The notes beneath the pieces were generated by a model. It saw only the letters and a program-made list of their open reading frames with translations, ran no database searches and was not told the DNA's origin. The position numbers and the translations under genes are program-made. From the NCBI RefSeq assembly GCF_016908875.1, contig NZ_JAFBES010000014.1:1-62328 (forward strand): 62,328 bases of DNA, read 5' to 3'. The stretch comes from Bacillus ectoiniformans. Its GTDB lineage: Bacteria; Bacillota; Bacilli; Bacillales; Domibacillaceae. The first letter of the stretch is position 1, and the number at the start of each line of letters is the position of its first letter. This document shows, piece by piece, positions 37,570 to 49,794 of the stretch.

Positions 37570-37603
37570 GTGCCTGCCGAATTTAAACGGCTGGCACTTT
37601 TTT
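37570..37603 (+). terminator. Terminator of cotE
   Basis: GTGCCTGCCG pairs with CGGCTGGCAC (one mismatch) around an 8-nt loop and is followed by TTTTTT. Confidence 0.88.
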
Positions 37604-37648
37604 CTGTGCCATACTTTTGTTTCGATTCCCTCTATCAGGCCATCTTTA

Positions 37649-37657
37649 TGTTATAAT
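37649..37657 (+). promoter_or_regulatory. Candidate extended -10 promoter of mutSL
   Basis: TGTTATAAT is a consensus -10 with the TG extension, 50 nt before mutS. The -35 region is poor, as allowed for extended -10 promoters. Confidence 0.5.
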
Positions 37658-37707
37658 CAAAAATTGAATATAACTGATACGTAAACAGAGAAAGGGTTTG
37701 GAACACG

Positions 37708-40335
37708 ATGGCTCAATATACCCCTATGATCTTGCAATATTTAAAAATCAAGGCAGATTATCAAGATGCCTTTTTATTTTTTCGTTTAGGCGATTTTTAT
37801 GAAATGTTTTTTGAAGATGCGACAAAGGCCAGTCAGCTGCTAGAAATTACTTTGACGAGCAGAGATGGGGGTAAAATCCCGATGTGCGGTGTCCCCTATC
37901 ATTCATCTGCCGGCTACATTGAACAATTGATTGAACTTGGACACAAGGTGGCGATTTGCGAGCAGACAGAGGATCCGAAAGAGGCGAAAGGCGTAGTCCG
38001 CCGTGAAGTGGTTCAATTGATTACTCCCGGAACAATGATGGAAGGTAAGGGACTTCAGGAAAAAGAGAACAATTATTTAACGGCTATTGCCAATTTTGAA
38101 GATGAAACCTATGCGCTTGCTTTAAGCGATTTATCCACTGGTGAAAATCGCGTGACCCTGCTAAATGGTGTGGAAGAAGTGATCAATGAACTATCTACAT
38201 TGCAGGCAAAAGAAGTGGTAATTGCGAAACAAACGGCGCCTGAGTTAGAGGGAGTGCTTAAAGAAAGGCTGAATGTTACTCTATCGTTCGAAGAATCAGC
38301 AGATAGAAAAGAAGAGTTCTCTTCCTTAACGGAAAATATTGAGCAAGACAAGCTGCTAGCAGCCGCTAATCGTCTTCTTAATTATTTATACAGAACACAG
38401 AAAAGAAGCTTGGACCACCTGCAGCCAGTGACGGTTTATCACGTCCATCAGTATATGAAGATCGACTATTATTCCAAACGAAATCTAGAGTTAACAGAAA
38501 CGATTCGATCCAAAGGCAAAAAGGGCTCCTTGCTTTGGCTTTTAGATGAAACAATGACAGCGATGGGAGGCCGGCTGCTTAAACAGTGGGTTGACCGGCC
38601 GCTGATTGACCGAACACATATAGAACAGCGGCTGAACATGGTAGAAACGCTGATCGCCTCTTATTTTGAAAGGCAAGAAATCCGCGAATGCTTAAAAGAA
38701 GTCTATGATCTTGAACGGCTATCAGGAAGAGTGGCCTATGGGAATGTGAATGCAAGAGACATGATTCAGCTGAAAAAGTCCCTTCAGCAAATTCCTGTTC
38801 TTAAAGATCTGCTAAGCCAAATCGATAGCGCCGACATTCGTCAGCTGTCTAACAAAATAGATGCCTGTGAAGAATTGACGGATTTACTGGAACAGGCATT
38901 AATTGACCAGCCGCCTCTTACGATTAAAGAAGGCGGAATGATCAAGGATGGTTTTCACGATGATCTTGATCAGTATCGTGATGCCAGCCGCAACGGAAAA
39001 CACTGGATTGCTGGTTTAGAAAAAGATGAAAGAGAGCGGACGGGAATTAAATCTCTTAAAATCGGATATAACCGGATATTTGGCTACTTTATCGAAATTA
39101 CAAAAGCTAATCTGCATTTGCTTGAAGACGGCAGGTACGAACGAAAGCAGACACTTGCCAATTGTGAGCGTTTTGTCACGCCTGAATTAAAAGAAAAAGA
39201 GACGCTGATATTAGAAGCAAATGAAAAGAGCACGGAGCTTGAATACGAATTATTCGTCGCACTTAGGGAGCAGGTAAAGGAGTACATTCCACGATTGCAG
39301 AGGCTGGCGCGGCTAGTTAGTGAACTCGATGCACTGCAATGCTTTGCTACTGTCAGTGAAACCCGTCATTACACCAAACCAGAACTCGCTGCAGGACGTG
39401 AACTGTCTATAATTGAAGGAAGACATCCGGTAGTTGAAAAAGTGATGAGCTCACAGGAATATGTGCCGAATGACTGCTTAATGGGAGATCACCGTGAGAT
39501 GCTCTTAGTCACTGGACCAAATATGTCTGGAAAGAGCACCTATATGAGACAAGTTGCGCTGACAGCTATATTGGCGCAAATTGGCTGTTTTGTGCCAGCT
39601 CGTGAAGCGAAGCTGCCTATATTTGATCAAGTGTTCACCAGAATTGGAGCTGCGGATGATTTAATCTCGGGGCAGAGTACCTTCATGGTGGAGATGCTAG
39701 AAGCTAAGAATGCGATCACTCATGCGACTGAAAAATCATTGATTTTATTTGATGAAATCGGCCGGGGAACTTCCACGTATGATGGAATGGCTCTTGCACA
39801 AGCGATTATTGAATATATTCATGAGCGGATTGGGGCGAAAACGCTGTTTTCTACTCACTATCATGAACTGACCATTTTAGAAGAAGAATTAAACCAACTG
39901 AAAAATGTGCATGTTTCAGCTATTGAACAGAACGGCCGCGTCGTATTTTTGCACAAAATGAAAGAAGGAGCGGCGGACAAAAGCTATGGTATTCATGTGG
40001 CTGAATTAGCTGAATTGCCTAAGGAACTGATTAGCCGGGCTAATGAAATTTTAATTCAGCTGGAAAGCCAGGAGAAACCGGCTGTCACTTATTCAGCGGA
40101 AAAGAAAGATCATGAATCGGTTCGTGAATCTAGCCCGGTCAATGAATCAGCCAGTGAAACGAATGAAGCGGATCAATTGTCATTTTTTAATGAAGCAGCG
40201 CCTGCCTCATCTAAACCGCTTTCGTCAAAAGACAAGAAAGTAATTGAGGAGTTAAAGGGCTTCGACTTGCTCGAAATGACACCGCTTGAAGCGATGAATG
40301 CTTTATATATGCTGCAAAAGAAGGTAAAGAAGTAA
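37708..40335 (+). CDS. mutS: DNA mismatch repair protein MutS
   Basis: MutS finds mismatches. The N-terminal mismatch-binding domain has the FxE-type region [17 protein letters not shown] (about 21-37). The ATPase has Walker [11 protein letters not shown] near residue 602 and [13 protein letters not shown] after it. Near the C-terminus QLSFF fits the sliding-clamp-binding motif known in B. subtilis MutS. It has 875 residues (858 in B. subtilis). The extra length lies in the variable linker near residues 790-835. mutL follows after 27 nt. Confidence 0.97.
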   Translation: MAQYTPMILQYLKIKADYQDAFLFFRLGDFYEMFFEDATKASQLLEITLTSRDGGKIPMCGVPYHSSAGYIEQLIELGHKVAICEQTEDPKEAKGVVRREVVQLITPGTMMEGKGLQEKENNYLTAIANFEDETYALALSDLSTGENRVTLLNGVEEVINELSTLQAKEVVIAKQTAPELEGVLKERLNVTLSFEESADRKEEFSSLTENIEQDKLLAAANRLLNYLYRTQKRSLDHLQPVTVYHVHQYMKIDYYSKRNLELTETIRSKGKKGSLLWLLDETMTAMGGRLLKQWVDRPLIDRTHIEQRLNMVETLIASYFERQEIRECLKEVYDLERLSGRVAYGNVNARDMIQLKKSLQQIPVLKDLLSQIDSADIRQLSNKIDACEELTDLLEQALIDQPPLTIKEGGMIKDGFHDDLDQYRDASRNGKHWIAGLEKDERERTGIKSLKIGYNRIFGYFIEITKANLHLLEDGRYERKQTLANCERFVTPELKEKETLILEANEKSTELEYELFVALREQVKEYIPRLQRLARLVSELDALQCFATVSETRHYTKPELAAGRELSIIEGRHPVVEKVMSSQEYVPNDCLMGDHREMLLVTGPNMSGKSTYMRQVALTAILAQIGCFVPAREAKLPIFDQVFTRIGAADDLISGQSTFMVEMLEAKNAITHATEKSLILFDEIGRGTSTYDGMALAQAIIEYIHERIGAKTLFSTHYHELTILEEELNQLKNVHVSAIEQNGRVVFLHKMKEGAADKSYGIHVAELAELPKELISRANEILIQLESQEKPAVTYSAEKKDHESVRESSPVNESASETNEADQLSFFNEAAPASSKPLSSKDKKVIEELKGFDLLEMTPLEAMNALYMLQKKVKK

Positions 40336-40362
40336 AGCAGAGAAAAGAATGGGGTGAGGCAA

Positions 40363-42255
40363 TTGAAATATATTATTCAGCTCGATGATGCGCTCTCGAA
40401 TAAAATCGCGGCAGGAGAAGTAGTGGAACGTCCGGCTTCTGTTGTGAAGGAGCTGGTTGAAAATTCAATTGACGCCAAAAGTACAGTCATAGAAATAGAT
40501 GTTGAAGAAGCTGGGCTTGAAAGCATTCGGATAGTAGATAATGGGACAGGCATTGAAAATGAAGATGTGCTTACAGCATTTTCACGTCATGCCACAAGTA
40601 AAATTAAAGATGAAAATGATCTTTTTCGCATTCGGACACTTGGGTTCAGGGGCGAGGCTCTGCCAAGTATTGCGTCTGTATCAGAACTTGAAATGACGAC
40701 GAGCACGGGCGAGGGAGCTGGCAGCCGAATCATCTTGTCTGGCGGAGTGGTGAAACATCATGAAGCCGCTCCAAGCCGAAAAGGAACAGATATTAAAGTA
40801 GCAGGATTATTTTTCAATACCCCTGCCAGGTTAAAATACATGAAAACGATCCATACGGAACTTGGGAATATTACCGATGTGGTCAACCGGCTCGCGCTTG
40901 CTCATCCTGAAGTAGCCATTCGTCTTCGGCACAATGGCAGAGAATTGCTGAAAACAAATGGAAACGGTGATGTCCGTCAAGTGCTTGCTGCGATTTACGG
41001 ACTTAATATAGCCAAGAAAATGATTCCGATCTCAGCGAATTCTCTCGACTTTGAGCTGTCCGGCTGGATTTCACTGCCGGAAATAACGAGGGCTTCAAGA
41101 AATTATATGTCTGTTATGGTGAACGGACGGTTTATAAAAAATTATAGTTTAGCTAAAGCCGTTCAAGAAGGATATCATACGCTGCTTCCGATTGGCAGAT
41201 ACCCGATTGTTCTTTTAAATATTTCGATGGATCCGATATTAGTGGATGTGAATGTACATCCCTCAAAACTCGAAGTTCGATTCAGTAAAGAGCCGGAGCT
41301 GAATGAATTAATATCCGCTGCGATCCGGCAAGCCTTTAAGAAGGAGACGTTAATTCCAGATGCAGCGCCAGTCCATAAAGTGAAGGAAAAACCTGTTTTT
41401 GATCAGCAGCAGTTTTCACTTGACCATCTGGCACAGGAAGCCGGTTCTAGAGAGAGTAAGATGACTGCACCTGTGGAGTACAAACCGGTACAAAGTCAAG
41501 CACAAGATGATTCCGAGTCCGTCTCTTACACGCCTGCGCCTTTTACACATGATCAAAAACAGGGATATTCATTGGCTAAAGAAGATGAAGGGGAGTTTCA
41601 TGAACCTCTATATGAAGAAGAGGACAATGAAGGAAATCTGGATAAAAAGACGGATGAGCATGTTTCAGAAAGCCGAATTCCACCTATGTATCCAATCGGT
41701 CAAATGCACGGAACATATATTTTTGCCCAAAACGAAAAAGGGCTTTATATGATTGATCAGCATGCAGCGCAGGAGCGGCTGAAGTATGAATATTTTCGCG
41801 AGAAAGTCGGCAAGGTAGAAAAGGAATTACAGGATCTGCTCATGCCCTTCACTTTAGAATATTCTCAAGATGAGTGCTTAAAAATCAGTGAACACCTTCA
41901 TGAGCTCGAAGAAGTCGGAATCTTTTTAGAGGCATTCGGCGAAAGAGCCTTTATCGTACGTTCGCATCCCCAGTGGTTTCCTAGGGGCGAAGAACAGCAG
42001 GTGATCGAAGAGATGGTCGAGCAGCTTTTGACGATGAAGAAAGTGGATGTGAAAAAGCTGAGGGAAGAAGCAGCCATTATGATGAGCTGTAAAGCTTCCA
42101 TTAAAGCTAACCAGCATTTGCGCAATGATGAAATAGAGCGGCTTTTAGACGATCTGAGGCAATGCGATGACCCATTTACTTGTCCGCACGGCCGGCCGAT
42201 TATTGTACATTACTCTATTTACGAAATGGAAAAAATGTTTAAACGCGTCATGTAA
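40363..42255 (+). CDS. mutL: DNA mismatch repair endonuclease MutL
   Basis: MutL couples MutS to strand incision. The GHKL ATPase motifs are in the N-terminal third ([31 protein letters not shown]-like [17 protein letters not shown]). A long variable linker spans about 330-435. The C-terminal endonuclease motif [12 protein letters not shown] lies near residue 464, with SCKASIKA and CPHGRP as further metal-site motifs. The start is TTG 40363 with GGGGTGAGG 5 nt upstream. A GTG nine bases earlier overlaps that site. The length is 630. Confidence 0.95.
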   Translation: MKYIIQLDDALSNKIAAGEVVERPASVVKELVENSIDAKSTVIEIDVEEAGLESIRIVDNGTGIENEDVLTAFSRHATSKIKDENDLFRIRTLGFRGEALPSIASVSELEMTTSTGEGAGSRIILSGGVVKHHEAAPSRKGTDIKVAGLFFNTPARLKYMKTIHTELGNITDVVNRLALAHPEVAIRLRHNGRELLKTNGNGDVRQVLAAIYGLNIAKKMIPISANSLDFELSGWISLPEITRASRNYMSVMVNGRFIKNYSLAKAVQEGYHTLLPIGRYPIVLLNISMDPILVDVNVHPSKLEVRFSKEPELNELISAAIRQAFKKETLIPDAAPVHKVKEKPVFDQQQFSLDHLAQEAGSRESKMTAPVEYKPVQSQAQDDSESVSYTPAPFTHDQKQGYSLAKEDEGEFHEPLYEEEDNEGNLDKKTDEHVSESRIPPMYPIGQMHGTYIFAQNEKGLYMIDQHAAQERLKYEYFREKVGKVEKELQDLLMPFTLEYSQDECLKISEHLHELEEVGIFLEAFGERAFIVRSHPQWFPRGEEQQVIEEMVEQLLTMKKVDVKKLREEAAIMMSCKASIKANQHLRNDEIERLLDDLRQCDDPFTCPHGRPIIVHYSIYEMEKMFKRVM

Positions 42256-42258
42256 ATA

Positions 42259-42298
42259 AACGCAGAATTGCTGTCATAACAGGGATTCTGCGTTTTGA
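42259..42298 (+). terminator. Terminator of mutSL
   Basis: AACGCAGAAT pairs with ATTCTGCGTT, an inner CTGT pairs with ACAG, and TTGATTTT follows. Confidence 0.85.
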
Positions 42299-42376
42299 TT
42301 TTTGAAACATTGAATGGGCAACATAAGGGAACTGATTAGGCAGAGTGAAAAATAAAAAATAGAAAGGAAAGTGATT

Positions 42377-42931
42377 ATGGGGTTTCATGGACAAAAGATT
42401 TTGCCAGCCATACGGACAATGAAAGATTTTGAAAAAATGCTCGATACACCATTTGAATACGGCGTGTTTTTAGATCTGCATGTCGGGATGGTCAAGAGTG
42501 TGGTCGATCACGCAACACAGCATGGGAAGAAAATGTTTCTCCACTTGGATTTAATGAATGGCTTAACCAGTGATGAGTATGCAGCGGAATTTATCGCTCA
42601 ATATATCAAGCCATATGGAATTATTTCTACGAAAGGCAGTGCCATCATGAAGGCAAAGCAAAAGGGACTGTATGCCACACAGCGTGCGTTTATTATCGAC
42701 TCAAGTGCCATTAAGCGAAGCATCAAGCTGATTGGCAAAACAGATCCGGACTACATTGAAGTGCTTCCCGGAGTGGTGCCAAAAGTTATAAAGACACTTC
42801 ATGAGGAAACGGGCAAACCTATTTTTGCAGGAGGGCTGATTGACACGCAGGAAGAAGTAGAAGCAGCCTTAGAAGCCGGCGCGTGTGCGATCACCACATC
42901 AAACCGTGACTTGTGGAAGCTCTTCTATTAA
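42377..42931 (+). CDS. glpP: Glycerol uptake operon antiterminator GlpP
   Basis: GlpP binds glycerol-3-phosphate and then the leader RNAs of glpFK and glpD, preventing early termination. The 184-residue protein has the (beta/alpha) type fold with EVLPGVVPKVI, IFAGGLI and ITTSNRDLW near the C-terminus. ATG 42377 has AAAGGAAAGTG upstream. An upstream GTG overlaps that site. In B. subtilis glpF follows directly. Here a reverse-strand ppk2 gene lies between. Confidence 0.93.
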   Translation: MGFHGQKILPAIRTMKDFEKMLDTPFEYGVFLDLHVGMVKSVVDHATQHGKKMFLHLDLMNGLTSDEYAAEFIAQYIKPYGIISTKGSAIMKAKQKGLYATQRAFIIDSSAIKRSIKLIGKTDPDYIEVLPGVVPKVIKTLHEETGKPIFAGGLIDTQEEVEAALEAGACAITTSNRDLWKLFY

Positions 42932-42938
42932 GAGCTTC
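42914..42938. terminator. Stem-loop over the glpP stop codon, between convergent glpP and ppk2
   Basis: A perfect 10-bp stem (GGAAGCTCTT / AAGAGCTTCC) with a 5-nt loop contains the glpP stop. It lacks a T-tract on either strand, so it may be a weak terminator in both directions. Confidence 0.5.
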
Positions 42939-42956
42939 CGCCATTCACGATGTTTA

Positions 42957-43718
42957 TTATTTTTCGAATAACTGATAATCAGGCAAAGGAATGCCTCTTG
43001 CAGTTAATTGATTCTCGATGTGGTTAACCAATGTTTGTAAAATAGCCAGACGAGCATATTTTTTATCATTTCCTTCAATGACATGCCACGGAGCATCCAC
43101 TGTATCTGTTAAGCGCAGCATATCTTCAGCCGCTTCCTCATACAGCTCCCACTTTTCTCTGTTTCTCCAATCCTCGTCGGTTAATTTCCATTGCTTGAGG
43201 GGATCATTTTTCCTCGCTTCAAATCGCGCAAGCTGTTCATCATTGCTGATATGAACCCAAAACTTAATCGTGAGGTAATCGTCTTCTGTCAACAGCTTTT
43301 CAAAATCGTTAATTTCTTGATAGGCTCGACCCCACTCATTTTTCGTTGCAAAGCCTTCAATTCTTTCGACAATAACACGGCCGTACCAGGAACGGTCGAA
43401 TATGGCTATCTGTCCGTATTGGGGGAGCTTTCTCCAGAACCTTTGCAGATAATGATACCGTTTTTCATGGGGCTGCGGGGCAGAGATTGGATACACCTGT
43501 AATCCGCGAGGGTCCAACTTTTCAGTCATCCTTTTAATAGCGCCGCCTTTTCCAGCTGCATCCATACCTTCCATCACGATCACTAGGCCGATTTTTTCTT
43601 GAAATAGCAGCTGCTGCAGACTTAATAATCGATACTGAAATTTTTTTAAAAAGTTTTTATAATCTTTTTTGCTCTCAACTTTTTTTGATAAATCCATCTG
43701 TCTTAAGTTTATTTCCAT
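42957..43718 (-). CDS. ppk2: Polyphosphate kinase 2 family protein
   Basis: PPK2 enzymes transfer phosphate between polyphosphate and nucleotides, usually making NDP or NTP from polyphosphate. The single-domain protein of 253 residues has Walker A EGMDAAGKGG at 50-59 and Walker B DRSWYGR at 108-114, with the lid region RYHYLQRFWRKLP between. Which nucleotide it uses (PPK2 class) cannot be told by eye. It is the only recognised gene on the minus strand in the window and splits glpP from glpF. GAGAGGATGTGG precedes its ATG. Intrusion of this gene into the glp locus is the odd point. Confidence 0.93.
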   Translation of the reverse strand: MEINLRQMDLSKKVESKKDYKNFLKKFQYRLLSLQQLLFQEKIGLVIVMEGMDAAGKGGAIKRMTEKLDPRGLQVYPISAPQPHEKRYHYLQRFWRKLPQYGQIAIFDRSWYGRVIVERIEGFATKNEWGRAYQEINDFEKLLTEDDYLTIKFWVHISNDEQLARFEARKNDPLKQWKLTDEDWRNREKWELYEEAAEDMLRLTDTVDAPWHVIEGNDKKYARLAILQTLVNHIENQLTARGIPLPDYQLFEK

Positions 43719-43876
43719 CGTTCCACATCCTCTCCCATTTGTTCAATCATACTACAGGCTTGCCCCCTTTTACCCTAATTTCCCTTCAATTAATTTGAAG
43801 AATAATTACACAATATGCAAAATTCAAAAATAAAGTTTGAAAAAATATTCACTAAAATAAAAGAATAAGAGAATGG
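43719..43876. other. Gene-free AT-rich stretch between divergent ppk2 and glpF
   Basis: The region between the ppk2 start and the glpF promoter is AT-rich. It must hold the ppk2 promoter on the minus strand, but no clear -35/-10 pair was picked out. Confidence 0.5.
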
Positions 43877-43905
43877 TTGACAACGCTTTCAGAATGTTTT
43901 AATAT
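43877..43905 (+). promoter_or_regulatory. glpFK promoter with overlapping cre site
   Basis: TTGACA (43877-43882) and TAATAT (43900-43905) are 17 bp apart. TGACAACGCTTTCA (43878-43891) matches the CcpA cre consensus TGWNANCGNTNWCA fully and covers the -35, so CcpA would block transcription in glucose-rich cells. Confidence 0.85.
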
Positions 43906-43911
43906 AAGTGT

Positions 43912-43943
43912 CAAGTTAATAATTTGTGAAAGAGAATGAGAGA
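43912..43943 (+). promoter_or_regulatory. glpF leader motif, candidate GlpP target
   Basis: CAAGTTAATAATTTGT, then GAGAA and GAGA, lie at the expected transcript 5' end. The same string in the same order lies at 46441-46471 before glpD. Both genes are GlpP targets in B. subtilis, so this is a likely binding element. Confidence 0.6.
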
Positions 43944-43945
43944 AT

Positions 43946-43993
43946 CACAGCAGAAGCCTTTGTATTCATGAAGGTTCTAGTTGTGTATTTTTT
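43946..43993 (+). terminator. GlpP-controlled leader terminator of glpFK
   Basis: CACAGCAGAAGCCTT (43946-43960) pairs, with bulges, with AAGGTTCTAGTTGTG (43971-43985), and TATTTTTTT follows. It lies 80 nt before glpF, where antitermination by GlpP is expected. Confidence 0.75.
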
Positions 43994-44075
43994 TGTTCTC
44001 TTTTTTGTTTAACCAGAAGCAATATGGCGAAAAGAAAGGCTTAATGCTTTTGTAAATGAGAGAGGATGAAGGAAT

Positions 44076-46419
<2,344 letters not shown>

Positions 46420-46429
46420 AAAGATGTAG

Positions 46430-46435
46430 TATAAT
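46430..46435 (+). promoter_or_regulatory. -10 element of the glpD promoter
   Basis: TATAAT lies just before the leader motif. The -35 region is weak (TTTTAA at 46407). Confidence 0.55.
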
Positions 46436-46440
46436 GAAAA

Positions 46441-46471
46441 CAAGTTAATAAATTGTCCGGAGAACTGGAGA
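46441..46471 (+). promoter_or_regulatory. glpD leader motif, candidate GlpP target
   Basis: CAAGTTAATAAATTGT, then GAGAA and GAGA, repeat the glpF leader motif. It begins about 5 bases after the -10 box, that is at the RNA 5' end. Confidence 0.6.
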
Positions 46472-46532
46472 GACCTGTCTACATAATGATCATGTGATTA
46501 TTGTGTTTTGACGGGTCTCTTTTTGTTTTTTT
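46469..46532 (+). terminator. GlpP-controlled leader terminator of glpD
   Basis: AGAGACCTGTC (46469-46479) pairs with GACGGGTCTCT (46510-46520) around a 30-nt loop, and TTTTTGTTTTTTT follows. The shared GAGA of the leader motif is part of the left arm. Confidence 0.8.
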
Positions 46533-46573
46533 ACAGGACCTTTTCGGGTAATGAAAAAATGGAGGGAATACTT

Positions 46574-48226
46574 ATGACATTCAATAGCACTGAGCGTGAA
46601 ATGATAAAGAACGAATTAAAAAATGAGATGTATGATTTAGTGGTAATCGGCGGCGGAATTACCGGTTCAGGGATTGCTCTCGATGCAGCTGTCCGGGGGA
46701 TGAAAGTAGCTGTCATTGAAATGCAGGATTTTGCTTCAGGCACATCAAGCCGCTCGACCAAGCTTGTACATGGAGGTCTTCGCTATTTAAAGCAATTTGA
46801 AGTAAAAATGGTTGCAGAAGTAGGGAAAGAACGGGCTATTGTTTATGAAAATGGACCTCACGTAACCACACCTGAATGGATGCTGCTGCCGTTGCACGCA
46901 GGAGGAACGTTTGGCAAGTTCTCTACAGGGATCGGACTGCGTGTATATGACTTCCTAGCAGGAGTAAAGAAATCAGAAAGAAGAAAGATGCTTTCTGCCG
47001 AAGACACATTGAAAAAAGAGCCGTTAGTAAAAAGTGACGGTTTAAAAGGCGGCGGCTATTATGTAGAATACCGTACTGATGATGCCCGCTTGACAATTGA
47101 AGTGATGAAAAAGGCCATCGAGTCAGGCGCAACAGCTATTAATTACGTGAAAGCCCAAGATTTTATTTACGACAATAAAAAAATCACAGGTGTTCAAGCA
47201 GAAGATGTATTAACTGGAGAAAAACTCGAGATCCGTGCCAAAAAGGTAGTTAATGCCGCTGGACCATGGGTTGATGCGGTTCGTAAAAAAGATTACACGA
47301 TCAACAATAAAAACCTGCGCTTAACAAAAGGGGTTCATATTGTCATCGATCAATCGAAATTCCCGCTGAAGCAAGCGATTTATTTTGATACGCCGGATGG
47401 ACGAATGGTATTTGCTATTCCCCGCGACGGTAAAGCTTATGTCGGCACAACTGATACATTTTTTGATAAAGATAAAGCGAACCCAAAAATGCTTGCAGAA
47501 GATCGGGATTACTTGATTGAAGCCATTCATTATATGTTCCCAAAAGCAAATGTGACCGCAGCTGATGTGGAATCGAGCTGGGCAGGCGTTCGTCCGCTTA
47601 TCTATGAAGAAGGAAAAGATCCTTCAGAAATTTCCCGTAAAGATGAAATTTGGGAAAATGAGAGCGGCCTAATAACAATTGCCGGCGGGAAATTAACAGG
47701 TTACCGTAAAATGGCAGAAACAGTCGTCGATTTAGTTTCTAAGCGTTTAAATGAAAACGGCGGTACATTTAAAAATGGTCAAACACTTCGTTTGCCTATT
47801 TCAGGCGGAGACGTCGGAGGCTCTGCAAACCTGCATGCCTTTATTGATCAAAAAGCGAAGCAAGCAGAGCAATATGGGTTAACGAAAGAAGAAGGAAGAA
47901 AACTGGCTCATATGTACGGTTCTAATGTGGATCAGCTGTTCCAGCTTGCGAAAGCTTCGGCTGATACAAACGGACTTCCACTTCACTTATATGCGCAAGT
48001 GATGTATGCCATACACCATGAGATGACGGTAAAACCGGTCGACTTCTTTGTTCGCCGAACAGGGGCTGTTTTCTTTAACATTGCACAGGTAAAACAATAT
48101 AAGAATGAAGTGATCGAGCTAATGTCATCTGTTCTAAACTGGGATCAGCAAACAAAAGCGGCATATACAGATGAACTCGAGAAAGAAATAAAGGATGCAG
48201 AAAAGCCGGTTGATATACAGCCATAA
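46574..48226 (+). CDS. glpD: Glycerol-3-phosphate dehydrogenase (FAD, aerobic)
   Basis: GlpD oxidises glycerol-3-phosphate to dihydroxyacetone phosphate and passes electrons to quinones at the membrane. The FAD-binding motif IGGGITGSG starts near residue 25, and [12 protein letters not shown] follows near 55. It has 550 residues (555 in B. subtilis). ATG 46574 has GGAGGG upstream. The frame is open upstream but that part is the leader. It has its own promoter and leader and is followed by a terminator. Confidence 0.96.
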   Translation: MTFNSTEREMIKNELKNEMYDLVVIGGGITGSGIALDAAVRGMKVAVIEMQDFASGTSSRSTKLVHGGLRYLKQFEVKMVAEVGKERAIVYENGPHVTTPEWMLLPLHAGGTFGKFSTGIGLRVYDFLAGVKKSERRKMLSAEDTLKKEPLVKSDGLKGGGYYVEYRTDDARLTIEVMKKAIESGATAINYVKAQDFIYDNKKITGVQAEDVLTGEKLEIRAKKVVNAAGPWVDAVRKKDYTINNKNLRLTKGVHIVIDQSKFPLKQAIYFDTPDGRMVFAIPRDGKAYVGTTDTFFDKDKANPKMLAEDRDYLIEAIHYMFPKANVTAADVESSWAGVRPLIYEEGKDPSEISRKDEIWENESGLITIAGGKLTGYRKMAETVVDLVSKRLNENGGTFKNGQTLRLPISGGDVGGSANLHAFIDQKAKQAEQYGLTKEEGRKLAHMYGSNVDQLFQLAKASADTNGLPLHLYAQVMYAIHHEMTVKPVDFFVRRTGAVFFNIAQVKQYKNEVIELMSSVLNWDQQTKAAYTDELEKEIKDAEKPVDIQP

Positions 48227-48230
48227 TGAT

Positions 48231-48260
48231 AAAAGTCCGCTCTGATGGAGCGGGCTTTTA
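48231..48260 (+). terminator. Terminator of glpD
   Basis: AAAAGTCCGCTC pairs with GAGCGGGCTTTT around a short loop. Confidence 0.85.
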
Positions 48261-48420
48261 TGCAGTATAAACAGTGCACCGGTATTGATCATTGCTACCT
48301 ATGAAAAAGAGTGGCGTATGGCGGAAAAATATGTCCTGCTAGGTTTAAATTGCGGGAAAGTGGTGAGAATAGGGAAATATGTTCAATCCGCTTCAGTTAT
48401 GATACGATAGAAAAAAAGAA

Positions 48421-49383
48421 GTGAAGGCAGTGAACGAATTGCAGGAACGTAAGAAACTCATTGTCCTGATTGGGCCGACTGCTGTTGGAAAAACAGCGCT
48501 TAGCATAAGGCTTGCTAAAAAGTTCAACGGAGAAATTATCAGCGGAGATTCCATGCAGGTGTACAAAGGGATGGATATAGGCACCGCTAAGATTACGAAA
48601 GACGAAATGGAAGGCATTCCTCACCATTTGCTTGATATTAAAGAACCTGATGAAGCCTTTTCGGCGGCGGAGTTTCAGGAACTGGTCCGTGGTAAGATTG
48701 AGGAAATTTCAAGCAGAGGAGCGATTCCCATTATTGTGGGAGGAACCGGCCTATATATTCAATCGGTTATTTATGATTATCAGTTTTCTGAAGCAGGCGG
48801 AGACAAGGAATTTCGTGAGAAGCTTGAAAAAGAAGCTGAAATCGCCGGCAATGAAGAATTGCATCAAAGGCTGAATGCGCTAGACCCCGTCTCAGCCGCA
48901 AATATACATCCTAACAACGTCCGGCGGGTTATTCGAGCACTTGAAGTCTTACATACGACGGGAAAATCAGTGTCTGAATACCAGTCTCAGCAAAAGCCTG
49001 AATTACTGTATGAAACGGCGCTTATAGGCTTAACGATGGAACGGGAAAAACTATATAGCCGAATCAACCGGCGAGTAGAGCTGATGATGCAGCAAGGACT
49101 GCTGCAAGAAGTTGACACATTATGGAACAAGGGAATTAAGAGCGGACAAGCTATACAAGCCATCGGGTATAAAGAACTGTACAGTTATCTGCGCGGTGAA
49201 GTATCGTTAGAATCGGCAATTGAACAGCTGAAGCAGAATTCAAGAAGGTACGCCAAACGCCAGTTAACTTGGTTTCGCAATAAAATGTCCGTTGAATGGT
49301 TTGACCTTTCGGATGAAGCAGAAGCTGAGAAAAAAAATAAGGAAATATCGGATTTCATTGCAGGAAAGCTAAATTTAAAATAG
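48421..49383 (+). CDS. miaA: tRNA dimethylallyltransferase
   Basis: MiaA adds a dimethylallyl group to A37 of tRNAs reading U-initial codons, making the substrate of MiaB (also in this window). The P-loop GPTAVGKT is at 18-25, SGDSMQVYKGMDIGTAK follows, and GGTGLYIQSV is near 107. C-terminal NSRRYAKRQLTWFRNK is a family hallmark. The start is uncertain: GTG 48421, GTG 48430 and TTG 48439 are all in frame and no site fits well. I give the longest form (320 residues; 314 in B. subtilis). Confidence 0.93.
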   Translation: MKAVNELQERKKLIVLIGPTAVGKTALSIRLAKKFNGEIISGDSMQVYKGMDIGTAKITKDEMEGIPHHLLDIKEPDEAFSAAEFQELVRGKIEEISSRGAIPIIVGGTGLYIQSVIYDYQFSEAGGDKEFREKLEKEAEIAGNEELHQRLNALDPVSAANIHPNNVRRVIRALEVLHTTGKSVSEYQSQQKPELLYETALIGLTMEREKLYSRINRRVELMMQQGLLQEVDTLWNKGIKSGQAIQAIGYKELYSYLRGEVSLESAIEQLKQNSRRYAKRQLTWFRNKMSVEWFDLSDEAEAEKKNKEISDFIAGKLNLK

Positions 49384-49422
49384 AATTAAGATATCTTATA
49401 GAGAGAAAGAGGAGGATACGAT

Positions 49423-49656
49423 ATGAAACAGGGCATAAATATCCAAGATCAATTCTTAAATCAGCTTCGCAAAGACGGAACACTGGTTACTGTATTCTTG
49501 TTAAATGGATTTCAATTGCGCGGTTATATTAAAGGTTTCGATAATTTTACAGTATTATTCGAATCTGACGGCAAGCAGCAATTAGTATATAAACATGCAA
49601 TTTCTACATTCGCTCCTCAGCGTAATGTGCAAATTTCATTCGAAGAGCAAGCATAA
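49423..49656 (+). CDS. hfq: RNA chaperone Hfq
   Basis: Hfq forms a hexameric Sm-like ring that binds RNA. The 77-residue protein has the Sm1 region [26 protein letters not shown]-type motif split over residues 20-46 and the Sm2 motif YKHAIST near 57. AAAGAGGAGG precedes the ATG. It follows miaA as in most Bacilli. Confidence 0.97.
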   Translation: MKQGINIQDQFLNQLRKDGTLVTVFLLNGFQLRGYIKGFDNFTVLFESDGKQQLVYKHAISTFAPQRNVQISFEEQA

Positions 49657-49663
49657 AACACTG

Positions 49664-49695
49664 AAAGCGTGTACAAAATGTGCGCGCTTTTTTTC
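49664..49695 (+). terminator. Terminator of miaA-hfq
   Basis: AAAGCGTGTACA pairs, with two mismatches, with TGTGCGCGCTTT around AAA, followed by TTTTTC. Confidence 0.8.
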
Positions 49696-49794
49696 TTGCT
49701 GTTTTTTTGAGAATTTTCCTTTCCCCAAGGTCAATCTTTTATTAAAATAGCTACTATTGACTAAATAAGCTGAAACAGACAGGAGCAGATGATT

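Noticed and set aside
49789-49794. ATG start of the AGCS symporter
   Set aside because: AGGAG is only 3 nt upstream, too close. TTG 49795 has a normal distance.
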